NCBI GenBank assembly: GCA_018857735.1
Contig: JABMCL010002815.1
Coordinates: 112,501-176,500, forward strand
Source of the DNA: Alviniconcha marisindica
Lineage: Eukaryota; Mollusca; Gastropoda; Provannidae
Reading direction: 5' to 3'
DNA length: 64,000 nt
Numbering within the stretch: the stretch's first letter is position 1; the number at the start of each line of letters is the position of its first letter. Shown here one piece after another: positions 44,551-58,975 of this stretch. The translations under genes were made by a program, and so were the position numbers. Below the pieces are notes generated by a model. The model did no database searches and had not been told where the DNA came from. It was given only the letters and a program-made list of their open reading frames with translations.

Positions 44551-46351
44551 TCACTCGATAGGACTGCCAGACCTCTGCACAGCTGAAACACAAACACACA
44601 AAGATTATTAGTATTTATATAAGTTGTTAAGATTACTATGGCTAAAAGTCATCCTGACATGGTAAAACTCCTAACACAACCTTTTGCTTTAGCCCCAAAT
44701 GGTCTGACTGAAAACAATAAGATGCCAAGAACTTCTTCTTTTTGTGTGTGTGTGTGTGTGTGCATTTTTTTCTTTTTCTTTGTACTTTGCCTTAGGTATA
44801 TGAATGAAAGAGAGAGAGAGAGAAAAACTGTATTGTAATGGATGGATGCATGTTAATGAATAAAAGCCCCACAAGGAGGAAAAAACAACGTCTTGTTATT
44901 AAATAAAAGGCTGCAAAAAAAAGAAGAAAAAAAAGAAAAAAATGCCAATAACTACAATGTCAATAGTCCCTCATCGGGGCAATTCCCTAGGTGTGCATTA
45001 CCCGAATTAGAGCATATAAATATCTCCTCAGAAGACAGTGTGTGACCGCCAATGTGGGAGGGTCATAAAATGCAGTCCTCTATGCTGTCCTCTCAGGGAG
45101 GGTCATAAAATGCAGTCCTGTGTGCTGTCCTCTCAGGGAGGGTCATAAAATGCCGTCCTGTATGCTGTCCTCTCAGGGAGGGTCATAAAATGCAGTCCTA
45201 TGCTGTCCTCTCAGGGAGGGTCATAAAATGCAGTCCTGTGTGCTGTCCTCTCAGGGAGGGTCATAAAATGCAGTCCTTGTGCTGTCCTCTCAGGGAGGGT
45301 CATAAAATGCAGTCCTGTATGCTGTCCTCTCAGGGAGGGTCATAAAATGCAGTCCTGTGTGCTGTCCTCTCAGGGAGGGTCATAAAATGCAGTCCTGTAT
45401 GCTGTCCTCTCAGGGAGGGTCATAAAATGCAGTCCTGTATGCTGTCCTCTCAGGGAGGGTCATAAAATGCAGTCCTGGTGCTGTCCTCTCAGGGAGGGTC
45501 ATAAAATGCAGTCCTGTATGCTGTCCTCTCAGGGAGGGTCATAAAATGCAGTCCTATATGCTGTCCTCTCAGGGAGGGTCATAAAATGCAGTCCATATGC
45601 TGTCCTCTCAGGGAGGGTCATAAAATGCAGTCCGTATGCTGTCCTCTCAGGGAGGGTCATAAAATGCAGTCACATATGCTGTCCTCTCAGGGAGGGTCAT
45701 AAAATGCAGTCACATATGCTGTCCTCTCAGGGAGGGTCATAAAATGCAGTCACATATGCTGTCCTCTCAGGGAGGGTCATAAAATGCAGTCCTATATGCT
45801 GTCCTCTCAGGGAGGGTCATAAAATGCAGTCACTATGCTGTCCTCTCAGGGAGGGTCATAACATGCAGTCACATATGCTGTCCTCTCAGGGAGGGTCATA
45901 ACAATGCAGTCACATATGCTGTCCTCTCAGGGAGGGTCATAAAATGCAGTCACATATGCTGTCCTCTCAGGGAGGGTCATAAAATGCAGTCACACATGCT
46001 GTCCTCTCAGGGAGGGTCATAAAATGCAGTCACATATGCTGTCCTCTCCCCCTATGTAATGCATTTGTCGATGTAAAACTGTGTATACCTGGTGAACCCC
46101 AAACTGTGTATACCTGGTGACCCCCAGAGTATTCATTTGGGGAACATTACAACAAGAAATCCATGTAACAGAAACACAACTGAGCACTTTAACAACACAA
46201 TTCCAAGATACCCCCTTCCCCCAACTTCATAATGTGGGTGGGTGGGTGAAGGGGGTCAGGGAGCATAAGAAACAGAATAGTGATAGCAATATAACAACAT
46301 GATTCCAAGATACCCCCTTCCCCCAACTTCATTGTGGGTGGGTGAGTGCAT

Positions 46352-46385
<34 letters not shown>

Positions 46386-47880
46386 GGTGGGGGGCATAAG
46401 AAACAGGATTGTAATGCTGAATGAGTTGCATGTACTCTTGGCGACGTACGTCTGATGGCCACCAGGGTGTTGCCGTGGCTACAAGAGAGGGAGACGATGT
46501 CATAGGGGTCTTCGCCAGTGATGGCCACCTTCTTGGGAATCCCCGACTCCTCGTCCTGGCGACCCAGTCGCCCTCTGGCGCTCTTGCCCCAGGAGAATAT
46601 CTCCCCCACTGTCGTTAAAAAAATAATACATGCAACATGAGCTTAATGAGAAAAATAAAATCTGAACCAAGAATGACTGCTGGCATTCTAAGACAAGATC
46701 CAAACACATAAAAGGTAATAAAAAATTAAAAAATTAAAAAAGGTATTTATTAGTTTGGAACACAACATGCACATTTTGGAGGTAAACCCCTTTTTCAAGC
46801 TACAAGACAACACTCAAATGGTAAAAAATGAGATGTAGGATGCTTATCTGCACTTTTTGGTTGAGCTGTTTTGTTATGTTGTTTTGGGGTCCAAGGTGGG
46901 GAAAACTGTTAGCATGACAATGACTGTGGCAGATAAGTATCCTACGTCTAAGTTTTCACTGTTTAACTGTTGTTTAAGAGTTGTTTCGTAGCTTGACAGA
47001 AAGGGGCTCACCCCCAAAATTTGCATGTTGTGTTTTGTGATAAAAACAAGTGTTCTTTTTTAACCTTTTATGTGTTTGGATCTAGTTTTAGAACGTTAGC
47101 AGTCATTCTAAGAGATTTTTCCTCTGAATTTTGATCAAATATAACATCGCTTACCTTGCAGTTGCAAACAGAAATTCCCTTTGGGAAAATATAAACATTG
47201 CTCTTTTTGACAACAGAGACCCGTATGAGCAAAAACTGAAACTATTTTTTAGTATCTTTCTTTTTTCCCCTAAATAAAGAGCAACAGAACCAAAAGTGAA
47301 CAACACAATTGTTTTCCAAGAAATCTTAGCATTTACACATAGCTTAGCATTTAGCATCAAGTTAATTTCATTCCTTAAGAAGTTTTATGTGTTTGGATCA
47401 AACTTAAAAGCATTACAGACCACAAAAGGCGCTGCTGTGAAGAACAATAGCATCCAGTGGACAAAAAAGCCAAAAAAACACAGATCTTTACAAGAACAAA
47501 ATTAACATTCGTAAAGGAAAATTAATTTTTAAAAAATAATTGAGATGTCAGCTCTGTTCTATATATCCTGTCATCTCCAACAGACTACAGACTACTTTAT
47601 TCATCCCATTGCGGGAAATTAGTGTCAACTCGCACATAAAAAGTACATGTAACAACCAGCCAAAAATAAATAATCACAATAATAATAAATAATAATACTA
47701 ATGGAAATTTGTAAAGCACCTACCCTGCGGCTCAAGGCGCTGAGAAAGCATACACACATAATGTACATCGAGATGGAAAATGTTATCAGCAATAAAATAA
47801 AATAAATTTTTAAAGCTAACACATAATGTTGACAAGGATTCAAAAATAACTATGCAAAAGATGCACACACACACATGCAT

Positions 47881-47931
<51 letters not shown>

Positions 47932-50900
47932 GACCCCCCCCCACACACACACACACACACTGTACAGACTGATGTGTAACATTATACAATATCAATAATT
48001 TAAAAACACACCATATCACAGAAAAATATATACCCTCTGACACAGCCATGGTAAACGTATCACCACAAGCGACGGCAGACAGTTTGCAAGAGTTGAGGGC
48101 CTTGACCAGGGCCGGTCGTCGGTCCTGCGGCTCCTTCTCGTAGCCCAGCTGACCAAACTGGTTCGAGCCGAATGTGTAGCACTTGCCCTCAACTGTGAGA
48201 CAACAATCAAAGTCTCTGGGTCCATGCAGTTCAAAGCGCAAGTTCAGATGCCCATTATTTTCTTGACTCCACTTGTCTCAGTGGGCAGAGAGCTCTCTGG
48301 CTAAAATGAGCGGTCAATTCAATGACCACAGCAATCAGCAATATTTTGGCCACCCAACAATTTTATTTTGCAGCTAGTGTAAATAATCCATAGGGTGAAT
48401 GACTAAACCACGAATGGACACTCATGTCTAAGCAGCCACAGCTATCCGGCTAAAAGCACAAAGTCAGTTCCACAGCCACAACAATCAGTGATATCTGGGT
48501 TACCCAGTGATTTGTATTCTGCAGCTATTGTAAATATCCAGCAGGGTGAATGACTAAACCACTAACGGACACTAATATTTAATGGCCAGAGCTATCTGGC
48601 TAAAAGCACAAAGTCAATTCCACAGCCACAACAATCAGTGATATCTGGGTTACCCAGTGATTTGTATTCTGCAGCTATTGTAAATATCCAGCAGGGTGAA
48701 TGACTAAACCACGAATGGACACTAATGTCTAAGCGGCCACAGCTATCTGGCTAAAAGCACAAAGTCAGTTCCACAGCCACAACAATCAGTGATATCCAGG
48801 TTACCCAGTGATTTGTATTTTGCAGCTATAGTAAATATCCAGTAAGGTGAATGACTAAACCACTAATGGACACTAATATTTAACAGCCAGAGCTATCTGG
48901 CTAAAAGCACAAAGTCAGTTCCACAGCCACAACAATCAGTGATATCTGGGCCACCCAGTGATTTGTATTTTACAGCTATTGTAAATATTAGCAAGGTGAA
49001 TGACCATAACCCTGCAGCATCAAAAAAGCATGCTAACGGACACTAACACCTAAGCATCCTGTATTCCCTGCGCATTGACAGGCCTGAAGTGTGCCCTGCT
49101 GACAACACTGAAACGAACTCTTGGTTTCGACTTCAAATTCAGTTGTTATATGCGTCTCCAACATGGCCGCAGTACAAACTAAGGGAAGGGATGTTGCTCT
49201 ACCAAAGGGAAATTACGCTTACGACTAAACATGACAGAGGCCAGAGCTATCTGGCGGAAAAAAAAAGCGAGAGGTCAGTTCCACAACCACGACAACCAGC
49301 AATCTCTGGGACACCCAATGATTCGTATTTTGCAGCTATTGTAAATAATTAGTCGGATGAACGTCCCTAACCCTGCAGCATCAAACGGACGCAGACGGAA
49401 GAGTCACCTGTCAGCAGCGCGGCGTGGGACGTGCCCACGGCCACTCCTTGGACCTGCAGGGAGTTGATGGGGGCGGATGTGATGGGGGCGAACATGTGGA
49501 CCTCTTCGACCAACCGCTCCAGCACGCCGTCGCCGTTGATCTCATCCAGACCCAGCTTGTTGTTCCTGCGGCACCACCATCAGCGAACACATCAACAGAT
49601 GCAAATCACAAAGGGTTCAAAGGAATAAAAGACAGCAGAGCTCAGAAGAAGTGTGAAAGTCCTGGGCTCCCCATCCCTAATAGTCATTATGGTCTCTGTG
49701 GACATAAAGCAACACTGAACATTCTGTGTTTCTCAGAGCTCAGGAGCAAGGTGACCGTTCTGGGCTCCCCATCCCTGGTGGTCCACATGGTCTTTGTGGA
49801 TGTAAAGCAACGTTAAATGAACAATTAAGCCGCCACAAAACATGTCCAAATTTTAAGCAAAGTTGGTCCGTAAGTATTAAGCCGCCACAACACATGTCCG
49901 AATTTTAAGCATAGTTGGTCAGTAAGCATGTCCCTGTAGTTTCCGCAGCCAAGCAGCGTACTGTCCAGCATCAGTGTAACGAAGCAGTCCACACCACAGT
50001 CCCAGCACACAGTGTGCCATCCAGCATCAATATAACGGAGCAGTCCACACCACAGTCACAGCACACAATGTGCCACCCAGCATCAGTATAACAGAGCAGT
50101 CCACACGGCAGTCACAGCACACAGTGTGCCATCCAGCATCAGTATAACGGAGCAGTCCACACCACGGTCACAGCACACAGTGTGCCATCCAGCATCAGTA
50201 TAACGGAGCAGTCCACACCACGGTCCCAGCACACAGTGTGCCATCCAGCATCAATATAACGGAGCAGTCCACACCACAGTCACAGCACACAGTGTGCCAC
50301 CCAGCATCAATATAATTGAGCAGTCCATACCACAGTCACAGCACACAGTGTGGCATCCAGCATCAGTATAACGGAGCAGTCCACACCACAGTCACAGCAC
50401 ACAGTGTGGCATCCAGCATCAGTATAACAGAGCAGTCCACACGGCAGTCACAGCACACAGTGTGCCATCCAGCATCAGTATAACGGAGCAGTCCACACCA
50501 CAGTCACAGCACACAGAGTGCCATCCAGCATCAGTATAACGGAGCAGTCCACATGGCAGTCACAGCACACAGAGTGCCATCCAGCATCAATATAATGGAG
50601 CAGTCCATACCACAGTCACAGCACACAGTGTGCCATCCAGCATTAGTATAACGGAGCAGTCCACACCAGTCACAGCACACAGTGTGCCATCCAGCACCAG
50701 TATAACGGAGCAGTCCACACCACAGTCACAGCACACAGTGTGCCATCCAGCATCAGTATAACGGAGCAGTCCACACCACAGTCACAGCACATAGTGTGCC
50801 ATCCAGCATCAGTATAACAGAGCAGTCCACACCACAGTCACAGCACACAGTGTGCCATCCAGCATCAGTATAACGGAGCAGTCCACACCACAGTCACAGC

Positions 50901-51397
50901 ACACAGTGTGCCATCCAGCATCAGTATAACGGAGCAGTCCACACCTTGGTCCCAGCACACAGTGTGCCATCCAGCATCAGTATAACCGAGCATAAGTCAA
51001 TAAGTGAGACAGTCAGTGTATCCCACCTGTTGTTTCCGCAGCAGAGCAGCGTGCCGTCCAGCGTCAGTATGACGGAGCAGTCCACGCCGCAGTACACAGA
51101 GCAGGGTCGGATGTCTTCTGACACAGCAACAGGCTGAGGGGATGCCATGCACTCCTGGTTCCCCAGCCCCAGTCGGCCTGAGGACGGCCATTTGGTACAG
51201 TGTGTAAGTATTGACATCTGGTATGGTGTGTAAGTGTCGTGTGTCTGGGTTTAACTAAAAACATTAATGGCTTACCACTGAAATTTTAAAAACAAGATCC
51301 ATCAACAGTGTGATAACAGTAACACTGAATATTCAAGCACACACACACACACTCTCACACACACACACACACACACTCACACACACAATGTATGCGT

Positions 51398-51435
<38 letters not shown>

Positions 51436-51468
51436 TCACTCACTCACTCTCACACACACACACAAACA

Positions 51469-51510
<42 letters not shown>

Positions 51511-54500
51511 ACACACACACACACACACACTCACACACACACACTCACACACACAAACACTCACACACACACATACACACTCACACACACAAACAACACA
51601 CACTCCCCACCCCTCCCCCCAGCATTGGAGCATGACATGAAGAGAGAGAGAAAAGAAGAAGAAAAAAAGCCTGCTGACACACACTGACCATTGTCCCCTC
51701 GTCCCCAGGCAAAGACCTCATGCTCGTTGGTGACGGCCAGGACGTGGGAGGCACCGCAGGACACCTGCACCACCTCGTAGCCCAGCAAAGCCTCCACTAT
51801 CTTGGCCTGCAAACCAAACCACAGCTGCCACAAGCCTGGCGCGTTTTGCTTTTCAGCGATGAAGGTGCTAAAGCGCTTGTAAGTGTGTTGGAGTGGGGGT
51901 TGGAGCAGGGGCTGGGGAGTAGGGGGGAAGGAATGTGTGCATGCATGTATGGGTGTAGAGTTTGGGGGGTGGGGTGGGGTGGAGAGGGGGGATATTACAA
52001 AGCCTGGGACATTTTTATCTTTTCAAGGATGAGGGTGATATAGTTAGTGTGTGCGTGCATGCGTGCGTGTGCATGTGCGCGTTAGTGTGCATGCGTTAGT
52101 GTGTATATGTGTGCTTGTCTGTGCATGTGTACATGTATATGTGCGTGCGTGTGTATGTACGTGCATGTGTATGTGTGGTGGGTTGGGGGTGCATGTGTGT
52201 ATGGGGGGGGGGGGGGGGGGGGGGCGTAAACAAGCCTGGGACATTATTCTTTTCAAGCATGAGGGTGATATGTATGTCATTATGTGCTTATGTGGGGAAC
52301 AGGGGTGGTGGTGAGAGGGAAGGAGTGTATGTGTGGGTGCAGAGGTGGGGGGAAAGGGGAGGGGGTTTGGGGGGGGGGGGAAGGGTAAACAAGCCTGGGA
52401 CAATTTTCTTCTCAAGGATGAGGGTAATGTGTCTGTGCTTGTGTGAGTGTGTGTGTGTGTGTGGGGGGGGGGGGTAAGTAAGTAAGTACTTTGGTGTTTT
52501 ACACCCTGTCAACCAGTAGAGTTACATCAGGGTGAGGTGGGGTGGGGTGAGGGGTACATGTGCGTATGAGGGTGATGTGTATGTTGGGAACGGGAGTGGT
52601 GGTGAGGGGGAAGGAGTGTACACGTGGGTGTAGAGGTGGGGGCAGGGGAAGGGGGTGGGGGGGGGGGGGGAACAAGCCTGGGACAATTTTCTTCTCAAGG
52701 ATGAGGGTAATGTGTGTGTGCTTGTTGTGTGTGTGGGGAGGGGTAAGTAAGTAAGTATTTTGGTGTTTTACACCCTGTCAACCAGTAGAGTTACATCAGG
52801 GTGAGGTGGGGTGGGGTGAGGGGTACATGTGCGTACGAGGGTGATGTGAATGTCGGGAACAGGAGTGATGGTGAGGGGAAGGAGTGTACACGTGGGTGTA
52901 GAGGTGGGGGGCAGGGGAAGGGGGTTGGAAGGGGGGAGGGGGGGGGGGGAACAAGCCTGGGACAATTTTCTTCTCAAGGATGAGGGTAATGTGTGTGTGC
53001 TGTGTGTGTGTTGGGGGGGGGTAATTGGTGTTTTACACCCTGTCAACCAGTACAGTTATATCAGGGTGAGCTGGGGTGGGGTGGGGGGTGCATGTGTGTG
53101 TGTATGAGTGTGTGTGTGTGTGTGTGGGGAGGGAGATGCATATGCATCCACGCATTTGTCGAAGTGGGAGGTTGGGGGGGTCTGGTCTACGTGCATGCAA
53201 GTGTGTGCATGTATTCACGCATGGGTATGCAGTAATTACGGTACCCTATTTCTGAGTGACAAAAGTCTAGCCTTACATGCAAGCGAGTAAAACCAACCAT
53301 AAACAAAAATCTTCCAAGCAAACAACTGATCAGCGTTACCTGTGTGACATCATTATAATTGCCATGTCCGAGACAGCCGTTGGCTCCACTGCCATATGTC
53401 ATAAGTATACCACGATCTGAAAAATTAGTAAATAAGTATATTTAAGAATCACTTTTTACGTCACTGACCAAACTGCCTGTTTTTACGATCTGCACAGAAT
53501 CTGAGATCATTCAAAACATTCATTCAAACAGACACACACACAAAAACACACCATGTAACAGTTAGTAAAATGATGAACAGGTCAAGGAAAATCATGAATA
53601 AACCATGGAAAGTTATGAATAAGATGACATGTACTCAAAAAGCCAGCATGTACACTGCATGTGTAAAGGAGAAGAAAGAAACTGCATCACTGAGAAGTGA
53701 AGCTGTGTGGAGACTAGAAATCTCTCGAAAAATATCGGGGGGGGGGGGGGGGGGGGGGGGGGGTAGGATGTATGGTACTTCGGTAGTGAACAAACAAAAA
53801 AACACAAACAATTCATTTGACAGTGACACTAATAATAATAATAATAATATTAATGTGCATTTATCATGTGCTCATCAATGCCCTGAGCGCTCACTTGATA
53901 CATATTAACATAAATACAATATTCTATACACACATACGTGACATAGAGCACAGTCCTACCAAAACAATTTATATAAGGTATTATATGGAAACGCACACAC
54001 ACACACACACGCACGCACGCACGCACACACACAATGACTGTAGCAGAAACTGGGTATTGATATTAGCTGGGGTGGAAATACTGTGAGAAGAGGAAGGTTT
54101 TCAGTTTGGCTTTAAAATCTGACTGACAGTGGGGTAAGAGCCCAAACAGGTGGTTGGGGGTGGGGTGGGGGGGGGAGTAAGGGGAGAGAAAGGTGCCAGC
54201 TCACCAGTTAGACATGCGGTGAAGAGGTCACCACAAGCCACGTGTTGAATAGTCACCGCCGCCTGACCCTCCAGGTAGCGAGGCACCAGCGTGGGGTGAG
54301 CACTGTCCAGTGCTCCAGGTAAGGCCGCCTCGCCACCCACTCCCACTGGCTGTCACAGGTACGCAGGGGCACACACTGTTAGTTAGCACTCCAAAGATGT
54401 CACATAAACACAACCACAAAGACCTGAGTCACCTGGCATGCAAGTAAATGCAAGGTACACAAATTTCACCAAAGGTACACCCTCAAATGTCGTGAAATAC

Positions 54501-55108
54501 AACAACAAAGACATGAGTCGCCTGGCATGCAAGTAAATGCAAGGTATGCAAATTTCACCAAAGGTACACCCCCAAATGTCGTGAAATACAACAACAAAGA
54601 CCTGAGTCGCCTGGCATGCAAATAAATGCAAGGTACACAAATTTCAACTAAAGTCCATCCTCCAAAAAGAATAACCATAATAATGATAACAATAATAAAA
54701 AAGATTCCATAGAACCCGTCTACCACACATGTGCAGGGTGCTTTACAATAACACTTGCGACACACTGATCCCCGATGGCATATATATATACCCTCCACTT
54801 CAGGCTACAGATGAAAAGACGTATCCCGGGCAAGGTCGCTCTCATAACACCAGCCACAACTGCAAGGGGCTACAGCGAATTTTGTTGTGTTCATTTCCCC
54901 ATGTCAGGTTTTACTGTCAACCACAGCAGTCTGCCAGATGTGACTAGTCATTGTGCAGCTGTGTGAACGGTGGAGGCATTGCATGTGCATATTACATGAG
55001 TATATATATCATTATACGTGCTGGGAAAAGGTTGTGGGCCCAAAATCTCACTTGGCTCTGGATGAATGTTCGAGTTTTAGGTCAAAAACACACATGCATG
55101 CACGCACG

Positions 55109-55146
<38 letters not shown>

Positions 55147-58050
55147 ACTAAGACATAAACAGACCCACACACAAGCTCAGACTTAAACACTCCCACACAC
55201 TCAAGCACACATACACACACAAACTCAGACACAAACACATATACACACACGCACATACACAAATTAATAAACACACTCACTCAGACACATACACACAAAT
55301 GCTCTTTCTCACACACACTACCCCCCCCCCACACACACACAAGCACCCACACACAAAACATCCTCAATGATCACACAGAGTGCACCCTATTGGGCAATTC
55401 AGGTGGGGTTGTTAACTCCCTTGACTTTTGCCCAGCATCGCTTAAGTCCCTTGGCTGCTTTTACTTCCAGTACATACTTTCTTCACAATGGAAGGCGGTG
55501 ACAGTGAATTTGCAAATTTTTACACTGCCAACTTTAAAGGCATTTTTTGGAGGCCCGTAGTCATAATGTGTCTGGCAATAAGCAATAACTTGCTGCTCAT
55601 GCTATAGGATGCCCCAAAACGCTTTTTCTACGAACTCGCGATCTTCTGGTCAGCAAAAAAAAAAAAAAGGCAAAGACACTTTTTTTCCCACCCTCCATCC
55701 CCTTTCCACGGTAATTTTTGCAACTGCAACAGTATTGGCATTTGTACTGCTTCACGATTCTAGGTTCAACTTCTACCGTTATACACAGCGTGAAGCAACG
55801 CCTACTCAGAAATCAGCCCAGAAGTGCGCTGCGATCTCTCGTGACTTCTTGCACGAAAGATTACAAAGCGCATTCACTCTAGCAAACCAGCTTCGCTGAA
55901 TCGCCCAATACCATACCTCCCACACAAACAGCCTGCCATGCTTGGTCACGGCGGCCCGCTGGGTTCGACCCGTCGCCACCTGCACCACCTGGGTGTCTGG
56001 AGACGGGAGGGGTAGTCGGGTGGGTAGCGACAGCCCCCCGCCCCATGCCAGCACTGAGCTCAGAGCCCTGGGTTTCCCCGACAGCGCATCTGGGGAAGAG
56101 CATTATAAAATATGTTTAAACGGGAAGATAAAGTGTTGGTGTCGTAAGTGAGGGGTACGCATGATGTGTGTTGGCATTTTGCAAAGCAGTTCAGTCGGTC
56201 CTTGTATCCCATCATTCATTGTTGTTGTTGTTGTTATTTTTTTAGTACATCTGGCACACACATACACAACACACACACACACAACACTTGAACAGATGCA
56301 CATCACACACACACACCACACATTTACACACAAACATGTGCACACAAACACACACCCTCCACATACACACATTCTCCCCCCACAAAAAACACTACACACT
56401 CAGACAAAGACATGAGCAAGCATGCGTGCGCACACACACACACACACACACACACATAGAGCCCACACACTCAGACACAGACATGAGTGCACGCACAAAC
56501 AACACACACACACACACACACACAGCCCCAAACACCACACACTCAGACACAGACATGAGCGCACGCACGCACGCATGCACCCCCCCCCCCCACCCCCCCC
56601 ACAGTGAAACCTATGGCAACATCTGAATCATTTCATACGAAGCACAATTTCACCTCAAAGGACTGATACATTACACACAGGTCCCACTGGATGAAAATGA
56701 CCACTGACCTCTCGCAGAGCCGATGCCACGAGCCGACGCCCTGCCTCGGCTCCCTCCTGGCATGCTGGACAGAGGGCGATGTACTCTGCACACAGTTGAC
56801 AGCTTTGTTTAGTTTTTGTATAGCACTGTTCTCTGCTTCTGATCAGACCCACTGCACTTTAGTCGTATGCAGCTCTGAATGAGTGACTGTAGTGTGGTGA
56901 CCGTAGACACAGCGCAATTCTGAATTCAGATTTAGATTCTCTGTTCACCAAGTTTAACAATAATAATAATAAATATTTTTTATGAAGCGCTATTCTTTAA
57001 CCAGAGTTAAACTCACTGCGCTGTACAAACATCTTATCACAAAAACGACATTAGCATACATTTCAGCAAACAGAACCTTAATTATTGTAGCTTAAATTAC
57101 CATTATCGCCTATCGAACATTAGACACACACACACACGGAAATGTCTTAAAAAGCGGTAAGCATACAAACATAAGCAAATGACAACAATGACGTACGTTA
57201 ACTAATATCCACTGAAGTGGTGTTCCAACAGCGCTGTTTGGTTTTTACATGGCTGGCGCCACTGAAGTTGCTGCCTTCTCAGTGCATGTTCTGTGTACAC
57301 CACACAACCATGCACCAGTTTACAGTTTTATTCGAAGCCACATAGGTAGGGTGCAGATGTGTTTAGCTGTAACCTGCCCCCTGCACTTTTGGCAGAATGA
57401 CCGGGATCTTTTACCTGCTACCACGGTAACACAGGTGTGGAACGGACCCCAAAATAAGAGTGAACACAGAAAGTTGACCATAAAGTAGAAAGTTCTCCCA
57501 CCACTCCTGCCGGGACTCAAACCCAAGACCTTTTGATCATATGTCTGGCACTTTACCACTGAGCTACCCCGCTCCCCGTTCATGAACTGTAGAAATAATA
57601 CTGCTGTGCTTAAAATTCTATAAGGTGCTGCAGCTACAGCAACCCCACCGTGAAGACACAACAGAACAGAGGTGGGATGTAGTTCAGTTGGTTGAGCGTC
57701 CGGTTCAGGACGATGCAGACACATGTTCAGCTCCCAAAAGAGGTAAAGGAAAATCTCTCCCAGTCATCTTTCAATGCAGACTCTCTTACAGTGTTTGCAC
57801 AGCCACCCGTGTGCATTCCTCTTTTTATGGAAGTGGTACACCTGGGGTTTTCTGGAGATGAACTGTGCGTGTGACTGTTTTCAGTTTCCCTGCCACTTGG
57901 AGTGCCACATTCTGTCTCTGAAGGCTGACCTAGAGTGTGTACTGTGTTTTTGTGTTTACAAACCTGAAAAAACACATGGCTATCAAAGCTTCGGATTCTT
58001 AATGTCCACACACACACTGATGCGTACAACAGCACATGGGGGCTGTATTA

Positions 58051-58104
<54 letters not shown>

Positions 58105-58199
58105 GCACGCACGCACACACACACACACGCACGCACACACACACACGCATGTGCAGACACACGAATGTATGCACGCACGCACACACATCACACACACAC

Positions 58200-58239
<40 letters not shown>

Positions 58240-58919
58240 CACACAACACACTGCACTGAAAAAATGACTCCGTGAGAAAACTCTCAGTGCAACTCCAAGG
58301 GGTCGAAATAGCGTCAGCACCACGCTAGACCCAACACTCAACCGGTTCAATTACACCCCTCCCCTACCCCACTCCCTCCAATAAAAAACCACACACCTGA
58401 CAGACAAGAGACATTTTTCACTCAGAATGACTTTACCTAACACACGCGACTCTCCCCGTGTCCGTGTGAAGGTTCATGAGAGCATTGACGACAATAGGGC
58501 AGGCCATGATTTGGTTGATGTGTGGTCGCCGAGCTGGGTCCAGGTGAAGCATGCTCAGGATGAGCGAGCGCAGTTCTTCGCTGTACTGGTCAGATATGGG
58601 CGAGAACGTCCCCCGCATGATCTTCAGGATTAAAGCTGGCAGGTTCTGCAACGTGTGGAATTGTCTCACCCTAATGCAAGGTTTTTGACACCTCGTGCCC
58701 ACAAGATTCTCTTCCCCGGAATTTGTTTCTTCTTTGACGCATCTGTTCATGTTTTAGCTGGGTTTTTACTCGTTGGGCACACACACACACACACACACAT
58801 GCACACACACACACGCACAAGACATACGGAAGCATACTAACAGTTGGATAACACACACACACTCACACACACACACACACGCACGCATGCACACACGCAT
58901 GCAAACTCACTCACACTAA

Positions 58920-58975
<56 letters not shown>

